Assembly: GCF_038051925.1 (NCBI RefSeq)
Contig: NZ_CP150634.1
Span: 4,286,300 to 4,350,299, forward strand
Reading direction: 5' to 3'
Length of the DNA stretch: 64,000 bases
From: Methylotuvimicrobium sp. KM2
GTDB taxonomy: Bacteria; Pseudomonadota; Gammaproteobacteria; Methylococcales; Methylomonadaceae
This document shows positions 31,201 to 38,953 of this stretch, in pieces. The position numbers and the translations under genes are program-made. The notes beneath the pieces are model-generated. The model was given only the letters and a program-made list of their open reading frames with translations, was not told the origin of the DNA and searched no databases. How positions within the stretch are numbered: the first letter of the stretch is position 1; every line of letters starts with the position of its first letter.

Positions 31201-31302
31201 ATGAGCTATTAAAACAAGATCACCAACTCTAACTTCCGGCTGGTGTTTGTTCCCCAATAACAGCAGTGCATCTAAGGCTAAGTGAAGTGGCTGTTCGTTC
31301 AA
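28267..31302 (-). CDS. DinG/XPD-type helicase of the PIWI-RE module
   Basis: A 1011-residue superfamily-2 helicase. Walker A LVAPTGRGKSVLSRVLA lies near residue 237, motif II FVIVDEIDQLQQVL near 415, and motif VI LQLAGRGRRGETPIDVF near 960. Four cysteines between motifs I and II (YHCAL, EPCRH, FDCPF, TECPK, about residues 325-365) sit where DinG and XPD carry a 4Fe-4S cluster. The first ~200 residues would be the PIWI-RE-associated Z-type domain. The start codon is TTG 31302, whose last bases form the TTGA overlap with the stop of the nuclease gene, so translation is coupled. A 5'-3' DNA or R-loop unwinding role is expected from DinG relatives. Confidence 0.85.
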   Translation of the reverse strand: MNEQPLHLALDALLLLGNKHQPEVRVGDLVLIAHGRLHRWRQWDHLSELEQNRYLWLLRYSHLNEINKTRLVKLLTERIKAEDSPFEFISHNESDSKRCYRVLPGKDIEQRVDEIISVLKNLQIANPIIFKKRPGNQFWVKKSFSGKSFKVPVKLVPDTIDPVKIQKASSLKNLSISYVELRAQAENISRLTGQDFYKKRMQIFLDELRCRKTNQKIKDLAFTAGELQMLVAPTGRGKSVLSRVLATLLVKKGFTVTLVLPVIKDVIQEYRQCSEILQKQMPANVVSMLFSSRSSGRIVIDLLRNSLSDPNSNDATSILETVGYHCALQAYAEEGDEIQFGEEPCRHSRFDCPFLTECPKFRHQKAALGAKLLIINHHAFLSGRLYLPAQDEESTRINTFFDLVVKRSHFVIVDEIDQLQQVLIDQQVGQIPLTKDKGPTIANKVHRDLTDNGTSVNNYDVIDPLMELERLPLLLRDALNNHRVKWPTNYGIGTVLPATLEQKISHKFKKYLPESEHSNIDKLIDRKSSEPLWGELNLSLNQWLTPNRLTETSEAERKFSVIQSLEKLAPKIALEKRNKLASLLILHRVLFHLQDLLQDVTYSFGKTDLKESQEAAQFYAQLIGYRPWCTSYMGPFGRRHYGFHLGGKEQHRQLNVQSLCGDPHLFISEIGNLISRGYGGESRIVLGLSATAYFPGASASDVKGSVRYYQPDDTTDLKLALRLIKSSDSDEMIRISGMGEHNKRELQTRLLTKGLWEQYLSFDIEQLKQKQPNRARVLLVTNSGREARWSAEALSQVMGEKHALRRVRYLQNADDKSENNNGMAISREDLSNFAYGEADILIAPFLSICRGHNILQPGSDKSAIASIYVLVRPVPTLDSPGIALAHVNYSLLNVCTPEMQPLETLEWEQRHAYARLNGFYERIGPFKSLPEDLRMECFCNVLVEMLQLAGRGRRGETPIDVFLVDSAFADSNAGWQELAQTTLSTWQTQGKMEEMTRIHGALIHALESFQR

Positions 31303-32390
31303 AACGGCGCCTCCTGTTTAGCAATGATTTGTTTCACCGTTTTTAGTAATTGACTCACGGACATAAACTGTAAATGTTTGAGGCTCGAACAGTTTTCTTG
31401 CAGAACTTTTACTTGATTTCGGCGATCATCCGGCACGACATAAATCAAGTTTTCGGTATTCAGGTCGTTATTGATCGCCTTTGCAAGAGCCAATACATTG
31501 ACCCAATCCTTAACGTCTATTTTTAGTTGCCTCTCACCGATCTGAACTAGCAAATCATATTGATCCAAATTGGGCCATAAAAGTACTCTTACGCCATCAA
31601 GCTGTTCCAGACGCGATTTCAAATCTAATTCAATTAAGCCAGGTAATAACGTGTATCGCCAAAAACCGTGTTTTAACCTCAGCATCGCATCAGCGGATTC
31701 GGGTGTAGGAGCCTTCAATTCTCCGAGTGGAGACAATCGGTCTTCGACCAAACTAAATTGGGCACCTCGTGAAAAGCATCTGCTTCCAGAGCATTGAACT
31801 CTATTTTCATGTCGTTTCATCGGCCAATAGCAAACGGGACAGGGGAAATAATGAGTTAAATTCTTATCAAGACAGGTACTTGGGATGTCTTCAAAAACCT
31901 GAGTCAGAGTTAAACCCGTTCGTAACAATATTTCCCTGGCTTTTTCTATAGATACAACGGGGGATGAAATAAGTTTTTCACGAAAACGGCTATAAAGTTG
32001 ATCACCATTCTTATGTGGACGTAGCCTGGACATGACTTGCAGCATTTGGTCTTGAACGAGTGTTGCTTCGGATTCGTTACCATGTTCCGCCATCCAATCC
32101 TGAGCAAAAGCTGTCACACCAAATCCGTCAACTAATCTTTCTTCTAAATCGAGAGGCAGCCATTCGCAAATCGGCTTTTTCATCAGCGCCAAAAACTCAG
32201 CTGGATTCTGAATCTGACTTTGTCCGTTATTAACACGCTGAATCCATGAAATGGCCAAACTCAATTGGTGCATGACCAACTCAATGTCTACAATCTCAGG
32301 ATCATTGGATATCGTGCACCATTTCAACACTGCATTGGCTGCATGGTTTAATGCAAGTTGACTTTCTATGTTAAGGCTATCCAAAGGCAC
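31299..32390 (-). CDS. Zinc-ribbon PD-(D/E)xK nuclease of the PIWI-RE module
   Basis: A 363-residue protein, first gene of the minus-strand row, with GTG start at 32390. A zinc ribbon lies near residues 182-203 (FPCPVCYWPM, then CSGSRC). The C-terminal third has a restriction-endonuclease core: WPNLDQYDLLVQIG supplies the first acidic residue and LKIDVKDW the D-x-K motif, near residues 275-295. This matches the Y-domain plus REase protein that accompanies DinG and PIWI-RE proteins. It overlaps the helicase gene by 4 bp. Its upstream region faces the WYL regulator across 163 bp. It probably supplies DNA cleavage when the PIWI-RE protein and helicase have engaged a target. Confidence 0.78.
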   Translation of the reverse strand: MPLDSLNIESQLALNHAANAVLKWCTISNDPEIVDIELVMHQLSLAISWIQRVNNGQSQIQNPAEFLALMKKPICEWLPLDLEERLVDGFGVTAFAQDWMAEHGNESEATLVQDQMLQVMSRLRPHKNGDQLYSRFREKLISSPVVSIEKAREILLRTGLTLTQVFEDIPSTCLDKNLTHYFPCPVCYWPMKRHENRVQCSGSRCFSRGAQFSLVEDRLSPLGELKAPTPESADAMLRLKHGFWRYTLLPGLIELDLKSRLEQLDGVRVLLWPNLDQYDLLVQIGERQLKIDVKDWVNVLALAKAINNDLNTENLIYVVPDDRRNQVKVLQENCSSLKHLQFMSVSQLLKTVKQIIAKQEAPF

Positions 32391-32484
32391 ACCTCATATC
32401 GTTAAAAAGCATCCCTTAAAAAATGTTAAAGACTAACGAATACCAATGTTTGGAACTATATAGCCATACCCTAACAATTTGCGT

Positions 32485-32499
32485 AAGGGTTAAACCCTT
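32485..32499. promoter_or_regulatory. Candidate operator for the WYL regulator
   Basis: The sequence AAGGGTT-A-AACCCTT is a perfect 7-bp-arm palindrome in the divergent intergenic region between the WYL gene and the nuclease gene. A further half-site, ACCCTAAC, lies at 32469-32476. Position and symmetry suit binding by the dimeric WYL protein and control of both directions. Confidence 0.5.
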
Positions 32500-32553
32500 C
32501 ATTGTTTTTGTCATTGATTCAATAACACGCTTTTTACATCGGGAAGCAAGGGA

Positions 32554-33624
32554 ATGAGCCAACAAAAATCGCAGGCAACACTGCAACGACGAAATCTGGT
32601 TTTGGAGAGTATTCGCAGACTCAGCGGCAAAAATTTGCGATGGGTGACTGGCAGAGAAATCGTTCAGGATTTGAAAGCCCAGGGTTACGCGGTAGAAATC
32701 CACAATATCCGTCGCGATTTAAAAGCCTTGCTACCGCTACACCCACAATTGGAAGTCAACGATAACAGCAAAGGCGACGGAAAGCCCATCAATGGCTTAC
32801 CCCATGGATACCGCTGGGTCGGAACGAATGTTGAACCGGCAACAGGTTTAACCCTGCCAGAAGCCTTGTCACTGGTGATGGTCGAGCGCTATTTGAGCCA
32901 GTCCTTACCGGTGTTACTGACTCAATCCTTGCATGATTTATTTCAGAAAGCACAACAAACTCTGGATTTACACAAGAAAAGCCAAGTGACTCATTGGCCC
33001 GAAAAAATCACTGTGATTCAACCCGCGCAAACACTGCTATCACCCTCGATCGATTCCACTGTGTTAACCATAGTACATGAATCGCTGCTCATGGAAAGAC
33101 AAATTCAGGTTTGCTATCAATCGATTTATCAAAAAATCGGCAAAGAAAAAAACTACCGATTACATCCCTTGGGTCTGATTCAACGCGGCCCCATCACGTA
33201 TCTCGTGGCAATGGCTAACGATTATGAAGATGCGTACATCTATGCATTGCATCGAATCATTTCAGCCCAATTGCTAGATGAGGCCAGTCGTCAGAATGAC
33301 GATTTCGACCTCAATGTCTACGCACAAAAACAAGGACATTTTGGTTCCGGAGAAACGATTTTCTTTAAGGCCAGAATCGTTGATCATCTTGCGGCCACCT
33401 TATCCGAAACACCGCTGCATAAATCCCAGGTAATCATGGAAGACGATAAGCCCGGCTATAAAATTCTGCAGGCGGAATTAGCAAATACCTGGCAATTACG
33501 TTGGTGGATATTGGGTGAAGGCGAACGTATTGAGGTGATTGAGCCAAAATCGCTACGTGATGATGTTGTCAATACAATATCCTTAACATTACAACAATAC
33601 GAGCAACCACTGATTAACCAGTAA
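32554..33624 (+). CDS. WYL-domain transcriptional regulator
   Basis: A 356-residue protein with an N-terminal winged helix-turn-helix (GREIVQDLKAQGY, then NIRRDLKALLPL, residues ~25-60), a linker helix (LTLPEALSLVMVERYLSQ), a WYL Sm-like core (YRLHPLGLIQRGPITYLVAM, near 205) and a C-terminal WCX-type domain. Such proteins (BrxR, CapW) repress phage-defence operons and are thought to sense nucleic-acid ligands through WYL. It is divergent from the whole island and is the only plus-strand gene there, so it is the likely master regulator. Start ATG 32554 follows AAGGGA at close spacing. A small hairpin (33677-33694) lies after the stop but has no T-run. Confidence 0.88.
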   Translation: MSQQKSQATLQRRNLVLESIRRLSGKNLRWVTGREIVQDLKAQGYAVEIHNIRRDLKALLPLHPQLEVNDNSKGDGKPINGLPHGYRWVGTNVEPATGLTLPEALSLVMVERYLSQSLPVLLTQSLHDLFQKAQQTLDLHKKSQVTHWPEKITVIQPAQTLLSPSIDSTVLTIVHESLLMERQIQVCYQSIYQKIGKEKNYRLHPLGLIQRGPITYLVAMANDYEDAYIYALHRIISAQLLDEASRQNDDFDLNVYAQKQGHFGSGETIFFKARIVDHLAATLSETPLHKSQVIMEDDKPGYKILQAELANTWQLRWWILGEGERIEVIEPKSLRDDVVNTISLTLQQYEQPLINQ

Positions 33625-33802
33625 CTCAGCTATCGTGCTAGTAGAATGCATAACTCCCGGAATGGTTGAGCGAAAACTTGTCTCAATAGACAAGAAGTTT
33701 AATCGAGCTGTTGGTTTCTGACGTTGAGCCATCGTTTGATGATTCGTAGGGTCTCGGTATTCAGGTATGCTATGCGTTGCTTGTTGCCTTTGCCGACTTG
33801 AA

Positions 33803-34308
33803 TTGCCGCCGCATTTGGAAGCGATGGCGCCTTTTAGTTAGCTGACTGGATTGCGTGAATGCAACGTGACGCTGCTGGAGTGGAATCAAATCGATTTGCA
33901 AAGACGAGTCGCTTGCGTTCATCCCGATCAGGCCAAAGCGGGCAAGTCGATCGGCGTGCCGCTGAATGACGAAGCGGTTTCTATACTGAGATCGCAAATA
34001 GGACGGCATCATATCCGCGTGTTTACCTATTAGGGCACACCGATTGACAAAGCTGGCACAGCGGCATGGCGAAAAGCATTAAAACGGGCAGGAATAGAAA
34101 ATTTCAGATGGCAAGACTTGCGGCACACCTGGGCAAAGTTGGCATGTACAAAACGGCACGTCAATGCATCTGCGGCTGGTCTAGTCTCGAAATGGCGCAA
34201 CGCTATGCGCACTTAGCACCGGAACATTTGGCGGAGTATGCAAACAACGCGAAAGTTGCAAAATCGTTGCAAGCAAAGAATGAAGTTAAACTGAAATTAG
34301 TTAAGTGA
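33803..34308 (+). pseudogene. Tyrosine recombinase (integrase) remnant
   Basis: The C-terminal half of a phage-type integrase, broken in at least three places. The plus strand reads LPPHLEAMAPFS, stop TAG at 33839-33841, then LTGLRECNVTLLEWNQID and AKAGKSIGVPLNDEAVSIL to a second stop at 34031-34033. Beyond it AWRKALKRAGIENFRWQDL and RHTWAK continue in the same frame until a shift near 34160, after which CGWSSLEMAQRYAHLAPEHL carries the catalytic Tyr. The N-terminal half is missing. It ends 10 bp from the 3' end of tRNA-His, a common integration target, so it is probably the relic that brought in all or part of the island. Confidence 0.8.
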
Positions 34309-34318
34309 TTGATTTGGA

Positions 34319-34395
34319 TGGGGTGAACGACGGGGCTCGAACCCGCGACAACCGGAATCACAATCCGGGGCTCTACCAACTGAGCTACGATCACC
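34319..34395 (-). tRNA. tRNA-His (GTG)
   Basis: The minus strand folds as a cloverleaf with the extra 5' G of tRNA-His, anticodon stem-loop CCGGA-TTGTGAT-TCCGG (anticodon GTG), a T-arm with TTCGAGC and an encoded CCA. The acceptor stem GTGATCG against CGTTCAC has one T-T mismatch. The 3' end faces the integrase remnant and the island. Confidence 0.93.
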
Positions 34396-34419
34396 ACAGA
34401 AAAAAATTTCAACAGGAGA

Positions 34420-34496
34420 TGGCACGCTTGGCAGGACTCGAACCTGCGACCCTCGGCTTAGAAGGCCGATGCTCTATCCAGCTGAGCTACAAGCGC
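34420..34496 (-). tRNA. tRNA-Arg (TCT)
   Basis: Cloverleaf on the minus strand with acceptor GCGCTTG/CAAGCGT, D-arm TAGCTCAGCTGGATAGAGC, anticodon loop TTCTAAG (anticodon TCT), T-loop TTCGAGT and encoded CCA. It is separated from tRNA-His by 24 bp and from tRNA-Pro by 4 bp, so the three are one transcript. Confidence 0.95.
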
Positions 34497-34500
34497 AGAG

Positions 34501-34577
34501 TGGTCGGGGTAGAGGGATTCGAACCCCCGACATCCTGCTCCCAAAGCAGGCGCGCTACCAAACTGCGCTATACCCCG
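34501..34577 (-). tRNA. tRNA-Pro (TGG)
   Basis: Cloverleaf on the minus strand with acceptor CGGGGTA/TACCCCG, anticodon loop TTTGGGA (anticodon TGG), T-loop TTCGAAT and encoded CCA. It is the first gene of the Pro-Arg-His tRNA cluster. Confidence 0.95.
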
Positions 34578-34736
34578 ATTGACCTTCGTGAATGAGTTCG
34601 AATCTTGTCTAACTATCCACCCGTGAAGAGCTGTGTATGATAAAGACTCTTATGATTTCCGTCAATAGATTTTTTAATCTTTTGCAAAAAACCTGAATCA
34701 TTATACTGCGCTTTCAGTAAAGTGTTCGGTTTGCTT

Positions 34737-35366
34737 CTATAGCCTTTCTTTTACAATGCGATAAACATCATCGACTGCTTGTTCGATGCCTTCCAAAATC
34801 GATTCGAGGTCCTGAGTCTTACGTTCGGCAAATTCCTTGTCTTTCAAGCTGCCGACATTGATATAGACATTCAATGCCGCGCTTTTCAATCCGGCGTAGG
34901 CCGACATGACTGCGACGCCGGCATCGCTTATGACACCGGTGTTGCCTTTTTCGGCCGCGATTCGGCTCAGCTCGATCGCTTCGAAGCAAGCTCGGGCGCA
35001 TTCAAGCGGCACTTCGGTCGCTTCTTCCAATACGGCCTGTATCGCTTCGGAACGGACCGCCTTTTGTGCTTCGGTTTCTTTCGGCATGCCGTAACAGGCC
35101 ATCAATCGGTCGAAGACGTCGACGTCGGCCTTGATCATGCCGGTTAGGCGTTCGCGTAACGTTTCGGACTTGTCTAATAACACGCGCATTTCCGCTTCGA
35201 CTTCGGCGTATTTCGGTTTGCCTATCGTCAAGTTGCACACCATGCCAACCAGCGCGGTTGCTTGCGCGCCCATCAAGGCAGCGGCGCAGCCGCCGCCGGG
35301 GGTTGGCGCCTTGCTGGCTAATTCATCGAGATAGGTTTTTAGTGATTTATCTTTGATATCGGTCAT
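34737..35366 (-). CDS. fchA: Methenyltetrahydrofolate cyclohydrolase
   Basis: A 209-residue protein of the formimino-THF cyclodeaminase/FchA family. The N-terminal motif APTPGGGCAAALMGAQATAL is diagnostic, and helix-rich repeats follow (EVPLECARACFEAI). FchA hydrolyses methenyl-THF to formyl-THF and is part of the tetrahydrofolate C1 branch and serine-cycle region of methylotrophs. It lies 50 bp downstream of cysS on the same strand, in the place where many gammaproteobacteria carry folD, whose product does this reaction plus the dehydrogenase step. Full length, start ATG 35366. Confidence 0.88.
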   Translation of the reverse strand: MTDIKDKSLKTYLDELASKAPTPGGGCAAALMGAQATALVGMVCNLTIGKPKYAEVEAEMRVLLDKSETLRERLTGMIKADVDVFDRLMACYGMPKETEAQKAVRSEAIQAVLEEATEVPLECARACFEAIELSRIAAEKGNTGVISDAGVAVMSAYAGLKSAALNVYINVGSLKDKEFAERKTQDLESILEGIEQAVDDVYRIVKERL

Positions 35367-35416
35367 GGATCGATTTGTTTATTTTATCATTACAAGCAAT
35401 GCCGTTTTGGCTGTGC

Positions 35417-36805
35417 TCACTCCCGGCGCCAGTTAGTGCCGCCGCCCGGAACGTCTTCGAGTATCACGCCTTGTTGCTTCAATTGATCGCGTATTTTATC
35501 GGCTTCCGCCCAATTCTTGTTCTTTTTGGCGTCGATTCGCGCCTGTATCAACGTTTCGATTTGCTCGGTCGTCAAGCCTTCGATTTGGTTATCGCCTTCT
35601 TTCAAAAAGCGCTCGGCATCGTCTTGCAATATACCCAGAACGCCGCCCAGCGCCCGTATAGTGGCGGCCGATTGACTCGCCCTTTGCTTATCGGAATCTT
35701 TGACTTTATTGAGTTCCCTAGCCAGATCGAACAGCACCGACAACGCGACCGGCGTATTGAAGTCATCATCCATCGCTTCCTTAAAGCGCGCCTCGTAATC
35801 GGCGTCGACTTCAAACTCGCCGGCATCGATACCACGTAAAGAGGTATACAGACGGGTCAACGCGACTGCCGCCTCGTCCAGATGTTCGTTGGAATAATTT
35901 AGCGGACTGCGGTAGTGGCTAGTCAGGATGAAAAAGCGCACGACTTCCGGCCGGTAACGTTTTAATACTTCGCGAACGGTAAAGAAGTTGCCCAGCGACT
36001 TGGACATTTTTTCTTCGTTGATACGCACGAAGCCGTTGTGCATCCAGTAATTGACGAACTTTTCGCCGGTCGCGCCTTCCGATTGCGCAATTTCGTTTTC
36101 GTGATGCGGAAACTGCAGATCCATACCGCCGCCGTGTATGTCGAAATGATTACCCAGGCAACCGGTCGACATCGCCGAGCACTCGATATGCCAGCCGGGA
36201 CGCCCCGAACCCCACGGCGATTCCCAAGCAGGCTCGCCGGGCTTGGCCGCTTTCCATAATACGAAATCCAGCGGGTCTTGTTTGGCTTGTTCAATCTCGA
36301 CACGTTCGCCGGCTTGTAACTCGGCAAGGTTTTTGCCGGACAAGCGGCCATAGTTGCTAAATTTCGAGACCGAATAAAATACATCGCCGTTAGAGCCGAC
36401 ATAGGCTATGCCGTTCGCAATCAACTTTTCGATCATTGCCAGGATTTCAGGAATCGATTGCGTCGCTTTAGGCTCGATATCGGGAGGCAATACTGAAAGC
36501 GCGCGTTCGTCCTCGTGCATCGCCTCGATGAAGCGTTCGGTTAGGGCTTGAAAATCTTCGCCGTTGTCGCGTGCGCGTTGAATGATTTTATCGTCAATAT
36601 CGGTTACATTGCGCACATAGGTCAGGTTATAGCCCGAGTAACGCAAATAACGCGAAACGACATCGAATACGACCATCACACGCGCATGCCCGACATGACA
36701 ATAATCGTAGACCGTCATGCCGCAGACATAAAGACCGGCCTTACCTTCGACACGGGGTTTAAAAAGTTCTTTTTGGCGCGTCAGAGTGTTATATATTTTC
36801 AACAT
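35417..36805 (-). CDS. cysS: Cysteinyl-tRNA synthetase
   Basis: 462 residues from the ATG at 36805; this start ([13 protein letters not shown]) matches the usual N-terminus of the family better than the TTG three codons upstream. Class I motifs are HVGH (in [13 protein letters not shown]) and KMSKS (in [12 protein letters not shown]). Zinc ligands include the Cys of [10 protein letters not shown], the Cys of WHIECSAMS and the His/Glu of [10 protein letters not shown]. It charges tRNA-Cys in the cytoplasm. The divergent start of the cyclophilin gene is about 110 bp away, so the two share a promoter region. Confidence 0.97.
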   Translation of the reverse strand: MLKIYNTLTRQKELFKPRVEGKAGLYVCGMTVYDYCHVGHARVMVVFDVVSRYLRYSGYNLTYVRNVTDIDDKIIQRARDNGEDFQALTERFIEAMHEDERALSVLPPDIEPKATQSIPEILAMIEKLIANGIAYVGSNGDVFYSVSKFSNYGRLSGKNLAELQAGERVEIEQAKQDPLDFVLWKAAKPGEPAWESPWGSGRPGWHIECSAMSTGCLGNHFDIHGGGMDLQFPHHENEIAQSEGATGEKFVNYWMHNGFVRINEEKMSKSLGNFFTVREVLKRYRPEVVRFFILTSHYRSPLNYSNEHLDEAAVALTRLYTSLRGIDAGEFEVDADYEARFKEAMDDDFNTPVALSVLFDLARELNKVKDSDKQRASQSAATIRALGGVLGILQDDAERFLKEGDNQIEGLTTEQIETLIQARIDAKKNKNWAEADKIRDQLKQQGVILEDVPGGGTNWRRE

Positions 36806-36917
36806 GACAGACAAGGCGGATTAACAACAAAACAGGGCAATGTACCAAGCGAGCGCTTCTCTTTCAAGACAAAAACACATAGAATTCTTGCTTAATTCGT
36901 TACTCACGGGAACAACC

Positions 36918-37499
36918 ATGCGTACTTTTTTAACTGCTTCCCTGCTGTTAATGACAGCAGCCCATTCTTTTGCAAAGGAAAACATGATGTCAGAACAAGT
37001 AAATAAGGTCAAACTCACCACGACACTGGGCGAAATCACCATTCAATTGAATCACGAAAAAGCACCGATCTCATCAGAAAATTTTCTGACCTATGTTAAA
37101 GATGGTTTTTATGACGGCACGATCTTCCACCGTATTATTCCAGGATTCATGGCCCAAGGCGGCGGTTTCGACGCCGACTTCAATCAAAAAGCCACGCACG
37201 AGCCGATCAAAAACGAAGCCGACAATGGTTTAAAAAACGACCGCGGCACGTTGGCAATGGCCCGCACACCCGACCCAAACTCGGCGACCGCACAATTCTT
37301 CATCAACTACAAAGATAACGCCTTTCTGAATTACACGAGCCCGACTCCAAACGGCTGGGGCTATGCCGTTTTCGGCGAAGTGATCGAGGGGATGGACGTG
37401 GTCGATGCGATGGCCAAGCAACCGACCGGCAACCGCGGCATGCATCAGGATGTTCCGAAAACCGACATCGTGATCGAAAAAGCCGAAATCGTCGAATAA
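36918..37499 (+). CDS. Cyclophilin-type peptidyl-prolyl isomerase, probably periplasmic
   Basis: About 193 residues from ATG 36918. The first 22 form a signal peptide ([19 protein letters not shown] before KEN). The cyclophilin domain follows with [10 protein letters not shown], the catalytic Arg in [28 protein letters not shown] and [17 protein letters not shown]. Cyclophilins speed cis-trans isomerisation at proline during folding. A second possible start, ATG 36984 or 36987, has AAGGA upstream at good spacing and would give a cytosolic PpiB-like form. A TTG at 36840 is unlikely. It is divergent from cysS, as ppiB is next to cysS in many relatives. Confidence 0.9.
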   Translation: MRTFLTASLLLMTAAHSFAKENMMSEQVNKVKLTTTLGEITIQLNHEKAPISSENFLTYVKDGFYDGTIFHRIIPGFMAQGGGFDADFNQKATHEPIKNEADNGLKNDRGTLAMARTPDPNSATAQFFINYKDNAFLNYTSPTPNGWGYAVFGEVIEGMDVVDAMAKQPTGNRGMHQDVPKTDIVIEKAEIVE

Positions 37500-37563
37500 G
37501 ACTCTTTTGCCAATGGAACACGGATGCTGCCGGCCAACACCCCACGCAAGCTCATCGTTCCCA

Positions 37564-37716
37564 TGCTCTGCGTGGGAACGCTGCTTTAGACGCTCAGCGT
37601 CGACTGCGACAGTTAGGTTGCTTGATAGACTTTAGGAAGTGTATGGGTTGGCTTTTGCTTGTTTTATCGGCCATCGGGGACTCAGAGCGTCCCGGGATGC
37701 ATTCCCACGCAGAGCA
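37564..37716. repeat. Intergenic inverted-repeat element (TGCTCTGCGTGGGAA ends)
   Basis: A perfect 15-bp inverted repeat, TGCTCTGCGTGGGAA at 37564-37578 and TTCCCACGCAGAGCA at 37702-37716, brackets about 120 bp in the 610-bp gap between the cyclophilin gene and lpxH. The interior has a small palindrome (GACGCTCAGCGTC). No reading frame is evident. Confidence 0.7.
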
Positions 37717-37821
37717 CTCGCCGTTATACACAAGTATCGGTAAACTTGCTAAACAGAGGTCATCGTATACCTGGAAACGGTGCTGATTGATAAATCAGCG
37801 GATATTGAACATCAGTGGCTT

Positions 37822-37895
37822 TCCCTCACCTAGCGTTAGGTGAGGGACGACGAAGGCGTCGCTCCCACAAGGGGCCGGATGCTCTGTGGGAGCGA
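37822..37895. repeat. Paired hairpins (REP-like) in the cyclophilin-lpxH gap
   Basis: Hairpin 1 has 11-bp arms, TCCCTCACCTA and TAGGTGAGGGA, around GCGT (37822-37847). Hairpin 2 has TCGCTCCCACA (37859-37869) paired with TGTGGGAGCGA (37885-37895). Neither has a T-run. They look like REP-type palindromes. The rest of this gap (37500-38117) shows nothing else I can name. Confidence 0.6.
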
Positions 37896-38117
37896 TCCCC
37901 AGATCGCGATTTCGAAGTCGGGAACGTTGGGCGACAAAAAATGGTATCGAGGCCTCATTAGCTAAGCTTGCAAAACGGTAATTTTTGACTTATGTATAAC
38001 GATGAGCGCAGAGCACGGGAACGATAATTTAATGGGCAGTTTTTTGTTACAAAGTCCTTAGCCGCATCCCTGCTCCATTCCCTACCCCCCCCAATTCATT
38101 GAGCCAGTCTTTTGCCC

Positions 38118-38843
38118 ATGCCCTGCGAAATCCAATTTATTTCGGACCTGCATATCTCGCTTGAAAAAACCGAAATCACCAAGCGCTTCCTATCTTATTT
38201 GGAACGCCAGGCGCCGCGCGCCGAAGCCGTGTACATTCTAGGCGACCTATTCGATGCCTGGATAGGCGATGACGATCCGACGCCGCCGAACGGTAAAATC
38301 AGAAAGCAACTCAAACAACTAACCTCATCCGGCACGCAAGTCTATTTGCAGCAAGGCAATCGAGATTTCCTGCTCGGGCAACGATTTTGCGACGAAACAG
38401 GCGCGAATCTGCTTGGCGATTATGCCGTGATCGATTTGTTCGGAACGCCGACCTTGCTTTCTCATGGCGACCTGCTCTGTACCGACGACCTCCCGTATCA
38501 AGCATTCCGCGAAAAATCGCATACCCCGGAGTGGCAGCAAAGTGTACTTTCCAAGCCTTTATGGCTAAGACTAATCGCCGCACGCTGGTACCGCTTGCGC
38601 AGCCATTTCCACAAACGCGGCAAAACGCAAGACATCATGGACGTCAACCAACAGACCGTTATCGAGATAATGCGCGAACACGGCGTGTTGCAACTGATCC
38701 ACGGTCACACACACCGACCGGCGATCCATGAATTCGAAATCGACGGACAAAAGGCGAAGCGCTTCGTATTACCCGACTGGAAAAAAGGCAGCGCGCAAGT
38801 TCTATGCTGGACCCAGCAAGACCATCGCTTCGAAGTCATTTGA
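38118..38843 (+). CDS. lpxH: UDP-2,3-diacylglucosamine diphosphatase
   Basis: 241 residues from ATG 38118 (a TTG two codons earlier is less likely). The metallophosphoesterase motifs are complete: ISDLHIS, LGDLFDAWIGDD, QQGNRDFLLG, LLSHGDLLCTDD and IHGHTHRPAIHE. LpxH removes UMP from UDP-2,3-diacylglucosamine to give lipid X in lipid A synthesis, as a peripheral protein at the inner membrane, using Mn2+. It lies downstream of the cyclophilin gene, as lpxH does downstream of ppiB in other gammaproteobacteria, but across a 618-bp repeat-rich gap. Confidence 0.93.
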   Translation: MPCEIQFISDLHISLEKTEITKRFLSYLERQAPRAEAVYILGDLFDAWIGDDDPTPPNGKIRKQLKQLTSSGTQVYLQQGNRDFLLGQRFCDETGANLLGDYAVIDLFGTPTLLSHGDLLCTDDLPYQAFREKSHTPEWQQSVLSKPLWLRLIAARWYRLRSHFHKRGKTQDIMDVNQQTVIEIMREHGVLQLIHGHTHRPAIHEFEIDGQKAKRFVLPDWKKGSAQVLCWTQQDHRFEVI

Positions 38844-38953
38844 CACTTCAACAAATAGCGAATCAATACCGCCACTCACAATTCATTTTTCCCTTGCTAT
38901 AAAATAGTGAGCAGTGAAATGATGAGGCATTTCACTTACGTGTCAAGTCCTAA

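Noticed and set aside
4784-33624. Calling the island a BREX system
   Set aside because: The methylase resembles PglX, but no PglZ phosphatase, BrxC ATPase or BrxL/Lon gene is present.
36840-36917. Upstream TTG start for the cyclophilin
   Set aside because: It would bury the clear signal peptide behind 26 non-typical residues and has no ribosome-binding site.
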